64,000 nucleotides of DNA from Marinomonas polaris DSM 16579 (GTDB lineage: Bacteria > Pseudomonadota > Gammaproteobacteria > Pseudomonadales > Marinomonadaceae). A program made the position numbers and the translations under genes. The stretch lies in contig NZ_FQVF01000010.1 in assembly GCF_900129155.1 (NCBI RefSeq), positions 1-64,000 on the forward strand, written 5' to 3'. How positions within the stretch are numbered: position 1 is the first letter of the stretch; the number at the start of each line of letters is the position of its first letter. Positions 35,564 through 45,801 of the stretch are shown piece by piece. The notes beneath the pieces were generated by a model. It was not told the origin of the DNA. It saw nothing but the letters and a program-made list of their open reading frames with translations, and ran no database searches.

Positions 35564-38254
35564 ATGGGTGAATTAGCCAAAGAAATTATTCCCGTCAGTA
35601 TCGAAAATGAACTTAAGGGATCTTACCTAGATTACGCAATGAGTGTAATTGTAGGTCGAGCATTACCTGATGTGCGAGACGGGTTAAAGCCTGTTCACCG
35701 TCGCGTTCTATTTGCGATGAATGAACTTAAAAATGATTGGAATAAACCGTACAAAAAATCGGCGCGTATCGTTGGTGATGTAATCGGTAAATATCACCCA
35801 CATGGTGATTCTGCTGTATACGATACGATTGTTCGTATGGCGCAACCTTTCTCAATGCGTTACACCTTGGTTGATGGTCAGGGTAACTTCGGTTCTGTCG
35901 ATGGTGACAGTGCTGCGGCAATGCGTTATACCGAAATCCGTATGGCGAAAATTTCTCATCATCTTTTGATGGATTTAGAGAAAGAAACCGTCGACTTCGT
36001 GCCTAACTACGATGGCACGGAATTTATGCCGGAAGTATTGCCTGCGCGTGTACCTGGACTGTTAGTAAACGGTTCTGCGGGTATTGCGGTAGGCATGGCG
36101 ACTAATATCCCACCTCATAATCTTGGTGAGATTATCGATGGTTGTTTAGCTGTTATTGATAACGCAGACATTACTATTGATGAGCTTATCGATCATATAC
36201 CAGGGCCTGACTTCCCAACTGGGGCGTTTATTAATGGTCGCGCTGGTATTATTGAAGCTTACAAAACCGGTCGCGGTCGTATTTACATGCGTGCCCGTCA
36301 TCATTTTGAAGACATGGAAAAAGGTAACCGCCAATCCATCGTTTTCACTGAGATCCCTTATCAGTTAAATAAAGCGAAAGTGATTGAAAAAATCGCTGAG
36401 CTAGTTAAAGAGAAAAAACTGGAAGGTATCAGTGAGCTTCGTGATGAATCTGACAAAGACGGTATGCGTATCGTTATAGAGTTGCGTCGCGGTGAAAATC
36501 CTGATGTTGTTGTGAATAACATCTTCACGCAAACTCAATTGCAGTCAGTGTTTGGTATTAACATGGTGGCCTTGGTTGATGGTCGTCCTCAGTTACTTAA
36601 TATCAAACAAATTCTTGAATGCTTCGTTAAACACCGTCGAGAAGTAGTTACACGTCGTACTATTTACGAACTTCGTAAAGCGCGCGAGCGTGGTCACATT
36701 CTTGAGGGTTTGGCTGTTTCTCTAGCGAACATTGATCGCGTAATTGAGTTAATCCGTACATCGCCAACATCTGCAGAAGCAAAAGAGAAAATTGTTAGCG
36801 AGTCTTGGGAGCCGGGTAATGTGGTTGCCATGCTTGAGCGTGCTGGTGCTGACGCTTGTCGTCCTGATGATCTTGAGGCTGGCTACGGTTTTGTTGATGG
36901 TGCATATCATTTGTCACCAGATCAAGCTCAAGCGATTTTGGACTTGCGTCTACATCGTTTGACAGGTTTGGAACACGATAAGTTACTGGGCGAATATAAG
37001 TCTCTGATTGAGCTTATTGGTGAATTGCTAAATATTCTATCTAACCCAGATCGTTTGATGGAAGTTATTCGTGAAGAGCTAGAAGAGGTTCGAGATACTT
37101 TCGGCGACGCTCGTCGTACTGAAATCTTAACTTCTCGTCAAGATTTGACCATTGCGGATTTGATTGATGAAGCGCCAATGGTAGTGACGATTTCGAATAC
37201 AGGTTATGCGAAATCTCAGCCATTAGTTGAGTATCAAGCTCAGCGTCGTGGTGGTCGCGGTAAATCTTCTGCGAGCATGAAAGACGAGGATCACATCGAG
37301 CATCTGTTGGTTACTAGTAGTCATGACACCATAATGCTGTTTAGTAATTTTGGTAAAGTTTACTGGTTGCGTGTGTTTGAGATTCCGGTAGCTAGTCGTA
37401 GTGCGAAAGGTCGTCCTATTGTTAACTTGTTGCCGTTAAGAGAAGGCGAGTCTATCTCTGCTTTATTGCCTTTGCCGGTTGTTGAAGCAGTTGAGGCAGA
37501 CTCGGAAGCGGATGACGAAGTTGCAGATGACGCAATTGTTGAAGCTAGTAGCTATATCTTTATGGCGACGGCAAACGGAACAGTTAAGAAGACAGCGATG
37601 CAGCATTTTGCTCGCCCTCGCTCGACTGGTTTGATTGCGCTTAGCTTAGATGAGACTGATGAGCTGGTTGGTGTATCTGTTACCAATGGTGAAAATGATA
37701 TTATGTTGGTTTCATCTTCAGGCAAAACAATCCGCTTTAAAGAGTCTGATGTTCGTGCAATGGGTCGTACTGCAGCAGGTGTTCGTGGTATTCGTTTAGG
37801 CGAAGATGCTAAGGTTGTTTCGCTTATCGTTCCTCAGGATGGTTCTGCTGTATTGATGGCTTGTGAAAATGGTTATGGCAAGCGTACTTTGGTAGAAGAT
37901 TTCCCAGTGTATGGTCGTGGCGGTCAAGGTGTTATCGGTATTCAGGTTTCTGAGCGTAACGGCCCTGTTGTTGGTGCTGCTCAGGTTGATGAAACAGATG
38001 AGATTATTTTGATTACCGATCAAGGTACTTTGGTTCGTACTCGGGTGACAGAAGTGTCATGTCAAGGCCGAAACACTCAAGGTGTTACTTTGATTCGTTT
38101 GACCAATGATGAGCATTTGGTTGGCATTGAACGTGTTGTTGAACATGATGAAGAAGATGTTGAGATCGATGAAGCAGGTGATGCTGTTGTCGTTGATCAG
38201 GCGCCAAGTGATGGTGACGAATCTCCTGATATCCTTGATAGCGATATGGAATAG
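35564..38254 (+). CDS. gyrA: DNA gyrase subunit A
   Basis: An 896-residue gyrase A subunit that breaks and rejoins DNA during negative supercoiling. The catalytic Tyr is Y122 (AAMRYTEIR). The quinolone-resistance region reads [10 protein letters not shown] with Ser83 and Asp87, the sensitive form in E. coli numbering. The C-terminal domain of six beta-pinwheel blades includes the GyrA box QRRGGRGKS. An acidic insertion ([15 protein letters not shown], about 645-660) and an acidic C-terminal tail are visible. Terminated by its own hairpin before serC. Confidence 0.97.
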   Translation: MGELAKEIIPVSIENELKGSYLDYAMSVIVGRALPDVRDGLKPVHRRVLFAMNELKNDWNKPYKKSARIVGDVIGKYHPHGDSAVYDTIVRMAQPFSMRYTLVDGQGNFGSVDGDSAAAMRYTEIRMAKISHHLLMDLEKETVDFVPNYDGTEFMPEVLPARVPGLLVNGSAGIAVGMATNIPPHNLGEIIDGCLAVIDNADITIDELIDHIPGPDFPTGAFINGRAGIIEAYKTGRGRIYMRARHHFEDMEKGNRQSIVFTEIPYQLNKAKVIEKIAELVKEKKLEGISELRDESDKDGMRIVIELRRGENPDVVVNNIFTQTQLQSVFGINMVALVDGRPQLLNIKQILECFVKHRREVVTRRTIYELRKARERGHILEGLAVSLANIDRVIELIRTSPTSAEAKEKIVSESWEPGNVVAMLERAGADACRPDDLEAGYGFVDGAYHLSPDQAQAILDLRLHRLTGLEHDKLLGEYKSLIELIGELLNILSNPDRLMEVIREELEEVRDTFGDARRTEILTSRQDLTIADLIDEAPMVVTISNTGYAKSQPLVEYQAQRRGGRGKSSASMKDEDHIEHLLVTSSHDTIMLFSNFGKVYWLRVFEIPVASRSAKGRPIVNLLPLREGESISALLPLPVVEAVEADSEADDEVADDAIVEASSYIFMATANGTVKKTAMQHFARPRSTGLIALSLDETDELVGVSVTNGENDIMLVSSSGKTIRFKESDVRAMGRTAAGVRGIRLGEDAKVVSLIVPQDGSAVLMACENGYGKRTLVEDFPVYGRGGQGVIGIQVSERNGPVVGAAQVDETDEIILITDQGTLVRTRVTEVSCQGRNTQGVTLIRLTNDEHLVGIERVVEHDEEDVEIDEAGDAVVVDQAPSDGDESPDILDSDME

Positions 38255-38259
38255 AAAAT

Positions 38260-38287
38260 AAAGCGGCGCACCTAGGTGCGTCGCTTT
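38260..38287 (+). terminator. Probable intrinsic terminator of gyrA
   Basis: A 12-bp stem (aaagcggcgcac with gtgcgtcgcttt, one G-T wobble) with a 4-base loop ctag. The T-run is short (TTTTGTTG), so read-through into serC is possible. Confidence 0.7.
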
Positions 38288-38329
38288 TGTTGTAGATAGG
38301 TCCTGAAAATACTAGAGGTAATACGCAGG

Positions 38330-39409
38330 ATGAGCCGAGTATATAATTTTTGTTCTGGTCCAGCAGCGCTTCCAGAAGCGGTTTTAAAAAAAGCACAGGC
38401 TGAAATGCTAGATTGGCATGGTGCTGGTGTTTCTGTTATGGAAATGAGCCACCGTAGTTCTGAGTTTATGTCCATTCTCGCATCTGCTAAAGCGCGTTTG
38501 TCGCGCTTGATGAATATTAGCGATGAATATGAAATTCTGTTTGTTCAAGGTGGCGCCTCTACCTTGTTTGCTCAAATTCCTGCGAACTTAGTGAATGGCT
38601 TTGATTCTGCCTGCTTTTTGGATACTGGTGCTTGGTCTTCAAAGGCAATTAAAGAGGCAGAAAGATACACTAAAGTAAACGTAGTGGGATCTTCAAAAGA
38701 GCAGAACTATAGTACGGTTCCTGACTTTTCTACTCTAGAGTTGGATGAAAATGCTGCATATTTGCATCTTTGTCCAAACGAAACTATCGGCGGTCTAGAG
38801 TTTTCCGACCTGCCTGAAACGAATTTGCCTATCGTTGCAGATTTGTCTTCAACGATTTTGTCTCGCAAAATTGATGTGAGCAAATATGGCTTGATTTACG
38901 CTGGCGCACAAAAAAATGTCGGTCCTGCTGGTGTGGTTATATGTATTATTCGTAAAGATTTGCTGGCGCGTAGTAGTGATGAGTTGCCATCAATTTGGAA
39001 TTTTGCCAACTTGGCTGCGAATGACTCTATGATTAATACGCCGCCAACGTTTGCAATTTACTTGGCTGATTTAGTGTTCGAGTGGTTGGAAGAGCAAGGT
39101 GGTGTTGAAGCGATCGAAGCGATCAATATTCGTAAGGCGCAGGCTTTATACGACTTCATTGATGCTAGCAAATTTTATTCAAACCCTGTTGATCCTGCTT
39201 ATAGATCTCGCATGAATGTGCCGTTTATTTTGGCTGATGAGTCTCTTGAATCTCTTTTCTTGCAAGAATCTGAAGCGGCTGGCCTACGTACTTTAGCTGG
39301 ACATCGTTCTGTTGGTGGTATGCGAGCAAGTATATATAACGCAATGCCTATGGAAGGTATTGAAGCTTTGATTGATTTTATGCGTGGCTTCGAAAAGCGT
39401 CACGGATAA
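38330..39409 (+). CDS. serC: Phosphoserine aminotransferase
   Basis: A 359-residue PLP enzyme that makes phosphoserine from 3-phosphohydroxypyruvate and acts in pyridoxal phosphate synthesis. It starts RVYNFCSGPAALPEAVL. The phosphate-site GGAS loop is at 74-77, the Schiff-base Lys is K195 in YAGAQKNVGPAG, and HRSVGGMRASIYNAM is at the C-terminus. It lies in the conserved gyrA-serC-pheA order and is followed by pheA after 40 bases. Confidence 0.96.
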   Translation: MSRVYNFCSGPAALPEAVLKKAQAEMLDWHGAGVSVMEMSHRSSEFMSILASAKARLSRLMNISDEYEILFVQGGASTLFAQIPANLVNGFDSACFLDTGAWSSKAIKEAERYTKVNVVGSSKEQNYSTVPDFSTLELDENAAYLHLCPNETIGGLEFSDLPETNLPIVADLSSTILSRKIDVSKYGLIYAGAQKNVGPAGVVICIIRKDLLARSSDELPSIWNFANLAANDSMINTPPTFAIYLADLVFEWLEEQGGVEAIEAINIRKAQALYDFIDASKFYSNPVDPAYRSRMNVPFILADESLESLFLQESEAAGLRTLAGHRSVGGMRASIYNAMPMEGIEALIDFMRGFEKRHG

Positions 39410-39449
39410 TACTTTTTAGAGACAATAACCTCTATGGATAATAAATAGC

Positions 39450-40571
39450 ATGTCAAATTCTAAACAAGCAGTACCAGATACTCTGCCTTTATTGCGCGAA
39501 CGTATTGATTCCATTGATTCGCAAATACAAATACTGATTAATGAGCGTGCATCTTGCGCTCAAAAAGTGGCTGAAGTTAAGTTGGCTGAGCAGGGTGGTG
39601 AGTCTGTTGTCTTTTATCGCCCGGAGCGCGAGGCTCAAGTTTTGCGCAGAGTTATGGAGCGTAATGAAGGACCTTTGGGGAATGAAGAGATGGCGAAGAT
39701 CTTTCGTCAGGTGATGTCTTCATGTCTAGCGCTTGAAAAACCAATGCGTATCGCGTTCTTAGGACCAGAAGGCACCTTCACGCAGCAAGCGGCATTAAAG
39801 CACTTTGGGAAATCTATTGTTAGTGCGCCGATGGCGGCTATTGATGAGGTGTTCCGTGAAGTGGAATCTGGTGCTGCTAATTATGGTGTCGTGCCAGTTG
39901 AGAATTCGACAGAAGGTGTTGTTAACCATACGTTAGATAGTTTTCGTGACTCGCGTTTAAAAATATGTGGCGAAGTGGAAGAGCGTATTCACCATCATTT
40001 GTTGGTGAGTCCGAATATTAACTCCGAAGACGTCACTCATATTTATTCACACCAACAGTCTTTGGCGCAATGCCGTGCTTGGTTGGATCGTTATTGGCCG
40101 CATGCTGAGCGTATTGCTGTAAGTTCCAACGCAGAGGCGGCTCGTCTTGCGGCTGAAGCGGGTCGCAGTGGTCGGGCTATTGCTGCCATTGCGGGTGAAG
40201 TTGCTTGTGAGTTATACGGCTTATTAAAAGTTTCTTCTAATATTGAAGATCGTCCAGATAATACCACGCGCTTTTTGATCGTTGGTAATCAGGATGTTCC
40301 ACCAAGCGGTAAAGATAAAACATCACTGCTAATTAGTGCGAAAAATGAGCCAGGTGCTTTATATCGATTGCTTGAGGCTTTCGAGCGTCATGGGGTTGAT
40401 ATGACGCGTTTGGAAACTCGTCCTTCTTTAATGAGTCGTTGGGGTTATATATTTTATATTGATTTCGTCGGTCATTATTTAGATGAAGATTGCCGTGCCG
40501 TAATCGATGAGTTACGTGAGCGTGCATCGGAAGTGAAGGTGTTGGGTTCCTATCCTGTGGCTGTGCTTTAG
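39450..40571 (+). CDS. pheA: Bifunctional chorismate mutase/prephenate dehydratase (P-protein)
   Basis: A 373-residue enzyme for phenylalanine synthesis. The AroQ-type chorismate mutase is at about 10-95 (LRERIDSIDSQIQILINERA). The prephenate dehydratase domain (about 97-275) has FLGPEGTFTQQAA and PVENSTEGVVNHTLD. A C-terminal ACT domain follows (NEPGALYRLLEAFERHGVD with ETRPS), where phenylalanine inhibits. It is followed by tyrA/aroA after 23 bases; the hisC copy found at this point in pseudomonads is missing. Confidence 0.96.
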   Translation: MSNSKQAVPDTLPLLRERIDSIDSQIQILINERASCAQKVAEVKLAEQGGESVVFYRPEREAQVLRRVMERNEGPLGNEEMAKIFRQVMSSCLALEKPMRIAFLGPEGTFTQQAALKHFGKSIVSAPMAAIDEVFREVESGAANYGVVPVENSTEGVVNHTLDSFRDSRLKICGEVEERIHHHLLVSPNINSEDVTHIYSHQQSLAQCRAWLDRYWPHAERIAVSSNAEAARLAAEAGRSGRAIAAIAGEVACELYGLLKVSSNIEDRPDNTTRFLIVGNQDVPPSGKDKTSLLISAKNEPGALYRLLEAFERHGVDMTRLETRPSLMSRWGYIFYIDFVGHYLDEDCRAVIDELRERASEVKVLGSYPVAVL

Positions 40572-40594
40572 CAATTTTATAAGAGTGTTGTGCT

Positions 40595-42841
40595 TTGACT
40601 GGTGAAAGTGATTTTCAGGCGTCTGTTAATATGACGTCTCAAGAAAAAAAGAAATTTGGCAATGTAATGATCATTGGTCTTGGTATGATAGGTGGCTCAT
40701 TTGCGAAAGCGTTAAAAGAGCGCGGCTTGGCAACCTTGTATGCTGTTGATCGTCGGGAGGGGGAGTTAGCGCTAGGGGTTTCAACGGGAGTTATTGATTA
40801 CCCTGCTGAAATTTCAGCTGAATTTGTCTCTAAGATGGATGTTATTGTTCTTGCTACTCCAGTAAGGGCGATGGAATCTGTTTTGACTGATCTTAAGCCT
40901 TTCATATCTGAGCGTACCCTAGTTACTGATGTGGGGTCGACAAAGGGGAGTGTGATTGAGGCTGTTCGTCGTGTCTTTGGGCATGTGCCGGCTAATTTTA
41001 TCCCTGGTCATCCTATTGCTGGAGCAGAAAAAAGTGGTGTATTGGCATCTAATCCTCTTCTTTTCGAAAAGCACATGGCGATAGTGACGCCGTTGGCAGA
41101 CAGTAATCCTGTTTTGTTGGATCGTCTTCACCGTCTTTGGCGTGCTGTTGGCGCTGATGTTGTGAGTATGGATGTTGATCATCATGATCACGTGTTGGCC
41201 TCTTCAAGTCATTTGCCGCACCTGCTTGCTTATACTTTGGTTGATGCGCTGGCCAATGGTGAGCGTAGTCAGGATATATTTAAATTTGCTGCTGGTGGCT
41301 TTCGTGACTTTACTCGGATTGCGTCAAGTGACCCTGTGATGTGGCGAGATGTCTTTATGGCCAATAAAGAAGCTACTTTGGCTACGTTAGATCATTTTAC
41401 TGATCGCCTTGCTGATATGCGCGCTGCGATAGAGCAAGGTGATGGCGCAAGCATGTTTGGTGTTTTTACTCGCGCTAAGTCTGCGCGAGATCATTTTCTT
41501 CGATTGTTAGAGCAGCGTACAATTGGTTCTACGAAAGAGGTTCGTCCAGTTTCTGTTTCTGTTTTGCCTGCTTCTGCAATTAAAGGTGATATTTCTTTAT
41601 TGGGTGACAAATCTCTGTCACATAAAGCGATTACTATAGCGGCGCTTTCTGAAGGTGTAAGTGAAATAAAGAACGTCGATTTGACTGGTGATGTGCGCAT
41701 TACTATGCAAGCTTTTCGGGATATGGGGGTTGTGATAGAGGAGGCATCCGCTGATCACTTACGCGTTCATGGGGTTGGTCTTCGTGGCTTAAAAGCACCA
41801 ATTGCGCCAATCAATGTGCACCAATCTAGGGAAAGTTTGTATTTGTTGCTGCCTGTTTTAGCTGGTCAATCATTTTCTGTGTCTGTCGTTGCAGAAGAAA
41901 AATTACTTAATCAATCGATGGGTGATTTGTTTTCTTTGGTGCGCAAAATGGGTGGCGGTGTCGTGTCTGAAATGGCTGATTGTCTGCCAGTTGATCTTTT
42001 GCCTGGTGAACCTTCGAATGTATCTGTTGATTTGAAGATTGGGTCTGAACGCTTGCGTATGTCGGCGTTTTTGGCAGCACTATATTCGCCCGTTGAAGGT
42101 TCTGTTATGACTCTGTCGACGGGGTTATCTCATTGTGAGGTGTTGTTGCGTCATTTTGGTGTGACAATATTAGGTCATGCTGACGGCTTTAGTGTTGTTC
42201 CTGCGCCTTTGGTTGGTACGGATATTGTTTTATCTGGTGATGAATATGAGGCTGCTTGGTTGGTGTTATTGGCGAGCTTGTTGCCAGGTTCTGAATTGCT
42301 AATCGAGAATGCGGGTTTGGATTCTGTATCTTTTGCATTTCTATCGTTTTTAAAATCGATCGGTGCGGATATATCTATACCTGAGCAGGGTGAGTTTGGC
42401 TTGTACGAAGGTAGACTTCAGGCAGGTTTTGCTGAGTTGAATTCGTTCAGTTTGTTGCCAGAGCAGAGTTACCAATTTAGAAATGAGTTGCCTTTGTTGT
42501 GTGTCGCTGCGGCTTACGCGAAGGGTGAAAGTTGTATTCAAGGTGTTGGCTCTCTACCTTATTATTGTGAAGATAGGGTCCTGGCTTTAGTGGATGCGCT
42601 TGAGCATATGAAGATTGTTTGTACCTACGAAAATGGGGATTTATTTATTGCGGGTGGTCTTCCATTGGGTGGTGAGTTGGATTGTGCTGGTGATGATAAA
42701 TTAGCACTTGCCATGTTGGCACTAGGGGCGCGAAGCCAATTGCTAACGAAAGTGAATGATTGCCAAAAATTATTAGAAGAATTTAACGAGTTGGAGAGTG
42801 TCACTATGCAGTTAGGTTTTCACTGTTCAGTGGCGCAATAG
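40595..42841 (+). CDS. tyrA: Prephenate dehydrogenase fused to a degenerate EPSP synthase domain
   Basis: A 748-residue fusion. Residues about 22-310 are a prephenate dehydrogenase: NAD loop GLGMIGGS, catalytic His in [11 protein letters not shown] (H139), and SSHLPH. Residues about 322-745 have the EPSP synthase (AroA) fold order, starting [11 protein letters not shown]. Key residues differ: NSGT is QSRE (410-413), the PEP Arg of RRPM is Gln440, the catalytic Asp of DEFP is Asn630, the Glu of KESDR is Cys658, and His-Arg of DHRIAM is Asp701-Lys702. This domain is probably not an active AroA. A TTG at 40595 with AAGAG upstream is taken as start; ATG at 40631 is an alternative. Between pheA and cmk. 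Confidence 0.88.
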   Translation: MTGESDFQASVNMTSQEKKKFGNVMIIGLGMIGGSFAKALKERGLATLYAVDRREGELALGVSTGVIDYPAEISAEFVSKMDVIVLATPVRAMESVLTDLKPFISERTLVTDVGSTKGSVIEAVRRVFGHVPANFIPGHPIAGAEKSGVLASNPLLFEKHMAIVTPLADSNPVLLDRLHRLWRAVGADVVSMDVDHHDHVLASSSHLPHLLAYTLVDALANGERSQDIFKFAAGGFRDFTRIASSDPVMWRDVFMANKEATLATLDHFTDRLADMRAAIEQGDGASMFGVFTRAKSARDHFLRLLEQRTIGSTKEVRPVSVSVLPASAIKGDISLLGDKSLSHKAITIAALSEGVSEIKNVDLTGDVRITMQAFRDMGVVIEEASADHLRVHGVGLRGLKAPIAPINVHQSRESLYLLLPVLAGQSFSVSVVAEEKLLNQSMGDLFSLVRKMGGGVVSEMADCLPVDLLPGEPSNVSVDLKIGSERLRMSAFLAALYSPVEGSVMTLSTGLSHCEVLLRHFGVTILGHADGFSVVPAPLVGTDIVLSGDEYEAAWLVLLASLLPGSELLIENAGLDSVSFAFLSFLKSIGADISIPEQGEFGLYEGRLQAGFAELNSFSLLPEQSYQFRNELPLLCVAAAYAKGESCIQGVGSLPYYCEDRVLALVDALEHMKIVCTYENGDLFIAGGLPLGGELDCAGDDKLALAMLALGARSQLLTKVNDCQKLLEEFNELESVTMQLGFHCSVAQ

Positions 42842-42860
42842 TTTTTTAAGAGGAATAGTT

Positions 42861-43544
42861 ATGATCAATCAAGGCCCAGTTATTACGATTGATGGTCCAA
42901 GTGGTGCTGGTAAAGGCACTGTAAGTCAGTTAATCGCAGAAAAGCTGGGATGGCACATACTTGATAGTGGTGCTTTATATCGACTACTTGCTCTTGCTGT
43001 ATCGCATCACGGTATGTCTTCTGATGACGTTGAGACCTTGAAGGTCTTGGCTGAACATTTGGATATACAGTTTGAGCAGTCAGAAGAAGGTAAAGTTGAA
43101 ATTATTCTAGAAGGTGAGATTGTTACTCAAGCGATTCGAACTGAAGAAGTTGGTAATTGCGCGTCTAAATTGGCAGCTATTCCAGAAGTTCGAGAGGGTT
43201 TGTTGCTACGTCAGCGCGCTTTTTCGCAATTGCCTGGTTTGGTGGCGGATGGGCGTGATATGGGGACGGTGGTTTTTCCTTCAGCGCAGATTAAAATATT
43301 TCTAACAGCATCGGCAGAAGAGCGAGCTCAGCGTCGCTTACAGCAATTGCAGCAAAAAGGCGAAGCTGTTAATCTAGATGAACTTGTTAAAACGATTAAA
43401 GAGCGAGATGAGCGAGATGCGAATAGAGCGATTGCTCCTCTTGTGCCTGCAGCAGGCGCTTTAGTTATAGATAGTACGGATTTGACGATAGAACAGGTTG
43501 TCGAGATGATTTTTGCTGAAACAGCAAAAGCAGGTCTCGTATAA
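42861..43544 (+). CDS. cmk: Cytidylate kinase
   Basis: A 227-residue nucleoside monophosphate kinase that phosphorylates CMP and dCMP. The P-loop is [16 protein letters not shown] (residues 9-24). The CMP-binding residues are in [13 protein letters not shown] and [13 protein letters not shown], and the lid region is [11 protein letters not shown]. Normal length. It lies 19 bases after the tyrA/aroA fusion and upstream of rpsA, the ancestral cmk-rpsA order of proteobacteria. Confidence 0.96.
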   Translation: MINQGPVITIDGPSGAGKGTVSQLIAEKLGWHILDSGALYRLLALAVSHHGMSSDDVETLKVLAEHLDIQFEQSEEGKVEIILEGEIVTQAIRTEEVGNCASKLAAIPEVREGLLLRQRAFSQLPGLVADGRDMGTVVFPSAQIKIFLTASAEERAQRRLQQLQQKGEAVNLDELVKTIKERDERDANRAIAPLVPAAGALVIDSTDLTIEQVVEMIFAETAKAGLV

Positions 43545-43621
43545 TCTGTTCTTTTTTGCGTCTACTTTTTTGCATCTAGAATGTGCTAGAATAGATCAAA
43601 TGTTATTCAAGTCGATAAAGG

Positions 43622-43707
43622 TGCCAGCAAGCTTTTATCGCATCATCCAAAAAAATTGACCCACATTTGCTGGCAATGTGGATATGGCCTAGTTCTTTAT
43701 ATAGGCC
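43622..43707 (+). promoter_or_regulatory. Structured rpsA leader with possible pseudoknot
   Basis: Upstream of rpsA, tgccagcaa (43622-43630) is an exact complement of ttgctggca (43667-43675). The latter is itself the loop of a 6-bp hairpin ccacat/atgtgg (43661-43666 and 43676-43681), so a pseudoknot or a switch is possible. A second hairpin ggccta/taggcc (43686-43691 and 43702-43707) ends a few bases before the Shine-Dalgarno AGGA. In E. coli a folded rpsA leader mediates S1 autoregulation. Confidence 0.55.
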
Positions 43708-43725
43708 GACTATATAGGAAATACA

Positions 43726-45408
43726 ATGACTCAAAGCTTCGCAGAACTGTTTGAAGAAAGCCTATTAACCGTCGAAATGGCGCCAGGCTCAATTGTTACT
43801 GGTATCGTTGTTGATATTGACAGCGAGTGGGTAACTGTTCATGCAGGTCTTAAATCTGAAGGCGTAATTCCTCGTTCTCAGTTCCTAACGGATAGTGGTG
43901 AGTTCAACTTAAACATCGGTGACGAAGTTAAAGTTGCTCTTGATGCTGTTGAAGATGGTTTCGGTGAGACTAAATTGTCTCGCGAAAAAGCTAAACGTGC
44001 AGAAACTTGGTCTGTTCTTGAAAAAGCTTACGAAGAAAATGCCATTGTTCACGGTGTTATCAACGGTAAAGTCAAAGGTGGCTTCACAGTTGATATCGCT
44101 AACATCCGTGCTTTCTTGCCAGGCTCTTTGGTAGATGTTCGCCCAATCCGCGATACATCTCATTTGGAAGGTGTGGATCTAGAGTTCAAACTTATCAAGC
44201 TTGATCAAAAACGTAACAACGTTGTTGTTTCTCGTCGTGCCGTTATGGAAGCGACTAACAGCGCTGAACGCGAAACATTGCTTGCTTCTCTTGAAGAGGG
44301 TCAAGAAGTTAAAGGTATCGTTAAGAACCTTACTGACTACGGTGCTTTCGTTGATCTTGGTGGTGTTGATGGTCTTCTACACATCACTGACATGGCTTGG
44401 AAACGCATTAAGCACCCAAGTGAAATCATTGCTGTTGGCGATGAAATCGACGTTAAAGTTCTTAAGTTTGACCGCGAGCGTAACCGCGTGTCTCTAGGTC
44501 TTAAGCAATTGGGTGAAGATCCATGGGTTGCTATCAAAGCTCGTTACCCAGAAAACACTAAAGTAACTGCTAAAGTTACCAACTTGACTGATTACGGTTG
44601 CTTCGCTGAACTTGAAGAAGGCGTAGAAGGTCTAGTGCACGTTTCTGAAATGGATTGGACAAACAAAAACATTCACCCATCTAAAGTTGTTCAGATTGGT
44701 GATGAAGTTGAAGTTATGGTTCTTGACATTGACGAAGAGCGTCGTCGTATTTCTTTGGGTATCAAGCAGTGTACAATGAACCCATGGGAAGAATTCGCAA
44801 CTTCTTTCAATAAAGGCGACAAAATCTCTGGCGCAATCAAGTCTATCACTGACTTTGGTGTGTTCATTGGTCTTGACGGCGGTATCGACGGTCTTGTTCA
44901 CCTATCTGACCTATCTTGGGACGAAACTGGTGAAGATGCAGTACGTCAATACAAGAAAGGCGATATGCTAGAAACAGTTGTATTGTCTATCGATGCTGAG
45001 CGTGAGCGTATTTCTCTAGGTGTTAAACAACTAGAGGAAGATCCGTTCCTAGCTTTCGTTGCTGAAAATGACAAAGGCACTATCGTTAACGGTACTGTCT
45101 CTGAAGTTGATGCGAAAGGTGCTGTAGTTGTTCTTGCTGAAGGCGTTGAAGCTACTTTGAAAGTATCTGAAATTAGCCGTGAGCGTATCGAAGATGCTAC
45201 AACAGCATTGAAAGTTGGTGATAAAGTAGAAGCAGCGATCATTAACGTCGATCGTAAAGCGCGTACTATCACTCTTTCTATCAAGCAGAAAGATGCTACT
45301 GAAGAGAAAGCAGCGTTGAAATCTCATTCTGAGAAACAACAAGCTGAAACTAATGGTCCAACCACTATCGGTGATTTGATCAAAGCGCAACTAGAAAACC
45401 AAAACTAA
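43726..45408 (+). CDS. rpsA: 30S ribosomal protein S1
   Basis: A 560-residue protein with six S1 (OB-fold) repeats, beginning around residues 21, 106, 192, 277, 364 and 451 (for example [26 protein letters not shown]). S1 binds mRNA upstream of the start codon and helps load it on the 30S subunit; the first two repeats dock on protein S2. Length is that of the E. coli protein. It has its own leader and a strong terminator. The ihfB gene that usually follows in pseudomonads is absent. Confidence 0.97.
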   Translation: MTQSFAELFEESLLTVEMAPGSIVTGIVVDIDSEWVTVHAGLKSEGVIPRSQFLTDSGEFNLNIGDEVKVALDAVEDGFGETKLSREKAKRAETWSVLEKAYEENAIVHGVINGKVKGGFTVDIANIRAFLPGSLVDVRPIRDTSHLEGVDLEFKLIKLDQKRNNVVVSRRAVMEATNSAERETLLASLEEGQEVKGIVKNLTDYGAFVDLGGVDGLLHITDMAWKRIKHPSEIIAVGDEIDVKVLKFDRERNRVSLGLKQLGEDPWVAIKARYPENTKVTAKVTNLTDYGCFAELEEGVEGLVHVSEMDWTNKNIHPSKVVQIGDEVEVMVLDIDEERRRISLGIKQCTMNPWEEFATSFNKGDKISGAIKSITDFGVFIGLDGGIDGLVHLSDLSWDETGEDAVRQYKKGDMLETVVLSIDAERERISLGVKQLEEDPFLAFVAENDKGTIVNGTVSEVDAKGAVVVLAEGVEATLKVSEISRERIEDATTALKVGDKVEAAIINVDRKARTITLSIKQKDATEEKAALKSHSEKQQAETNGPTTIGDLIKAQLENQN

Positions 45409-45429
45409 GTTTTGATTTCTGGTTGTTGT

Positions 45430-45458
45430 AAAAAGCGGACCTAGGTCCGCTTTTTTTT
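45430..45458 (+). terminator. Intrinsic terminator of rpsA
   Basis: An 11-bp perfect stem (aaaaagcggac with gtccgcttttt) with loop ctag and a run of eight T's. Confidence 0.92.
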
Positions 45459-45503
45459 GCTTATTTTTTTGAATTTATTGACAGGGAAACTATACACAGA
45501 ACA

Positions 45504-45512
45504 TGTGGATAA
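45504..45512 (-). other. Perfect DnaA box
   Basis: TGTGGATAA, the exact complement of the consensus TTATCCACA, in the gap between the rpsA terminator and the small gene at 45542. A TTGACA lies at 45478-45483 but no -10 follows at the right distance. A single box does not make an origin and may be chance. Confidence 0.3.
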
Positions 45513-45541
45513 CCATGGGTATAGACTTGGTGTATGTTTTT

Positions 45542-45790
45542 TTAGCGTAATGAGCTAAGTAGTTTTTCAGTGTCTTCTTCGTTCCAATTGTCTTTCTCCA
45601 GTAGCTCTTTGAGGGCTTTGCTTTGCTGTGCGTTATGGAGGTTTTTTTGGAATTTGGCGTAATGAAAGTCTTTTATTAGGCGTTCGTCGTGTTCTGAGCG
45701 ATAAAGTGCACGATTTTGAGTGTTTTCTGTTCTCTCTTGATTGAGCGAGCTGATTTTTTTATAAGTATTTAAGAACTGCTTTTTATTCAT
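45542..45790 (-). CDS. Small charged hypothetical protein
   Basis: An 82-residue, strongly charged, probably helical protein (KKQFLNTYKKISSLNQERTE, later NWNEEDTEKLLSSLR) without signal or membrane segment. I recognise no family. It begins 11 bases after the trmO stop on the same strand, so it is likely cotranscribed with trmO. The close spacing and full-length open frame are the main support. Confidence 0.55.
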   Translation of the reverse strand: MNKKQFLNTYKKISSLNQERTENTQNRALYRSEHDERLIKDFHYAKFQKNLHNAQQSKALKELLEKDNWNEEDTEKLLSSLR

Positions 45791-45801
45791 CTCCTGCTCT
45801 C

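Noticed and set aside
40595..42841. Frameshift or sequencing error as the cause of the odd AroA domain
   Set aside because: The frame is continuous with no stop, family-wide blocks stay in register to the C-terminus, and the substitutions are scattered rather than following a shift.
45478..45540. A replication origin near rpsA, suggested by a perfect DnaA box
   Set aside because: Only one box is present, with no AT-rich unwinding region or dnaA/dnaN neighbours.
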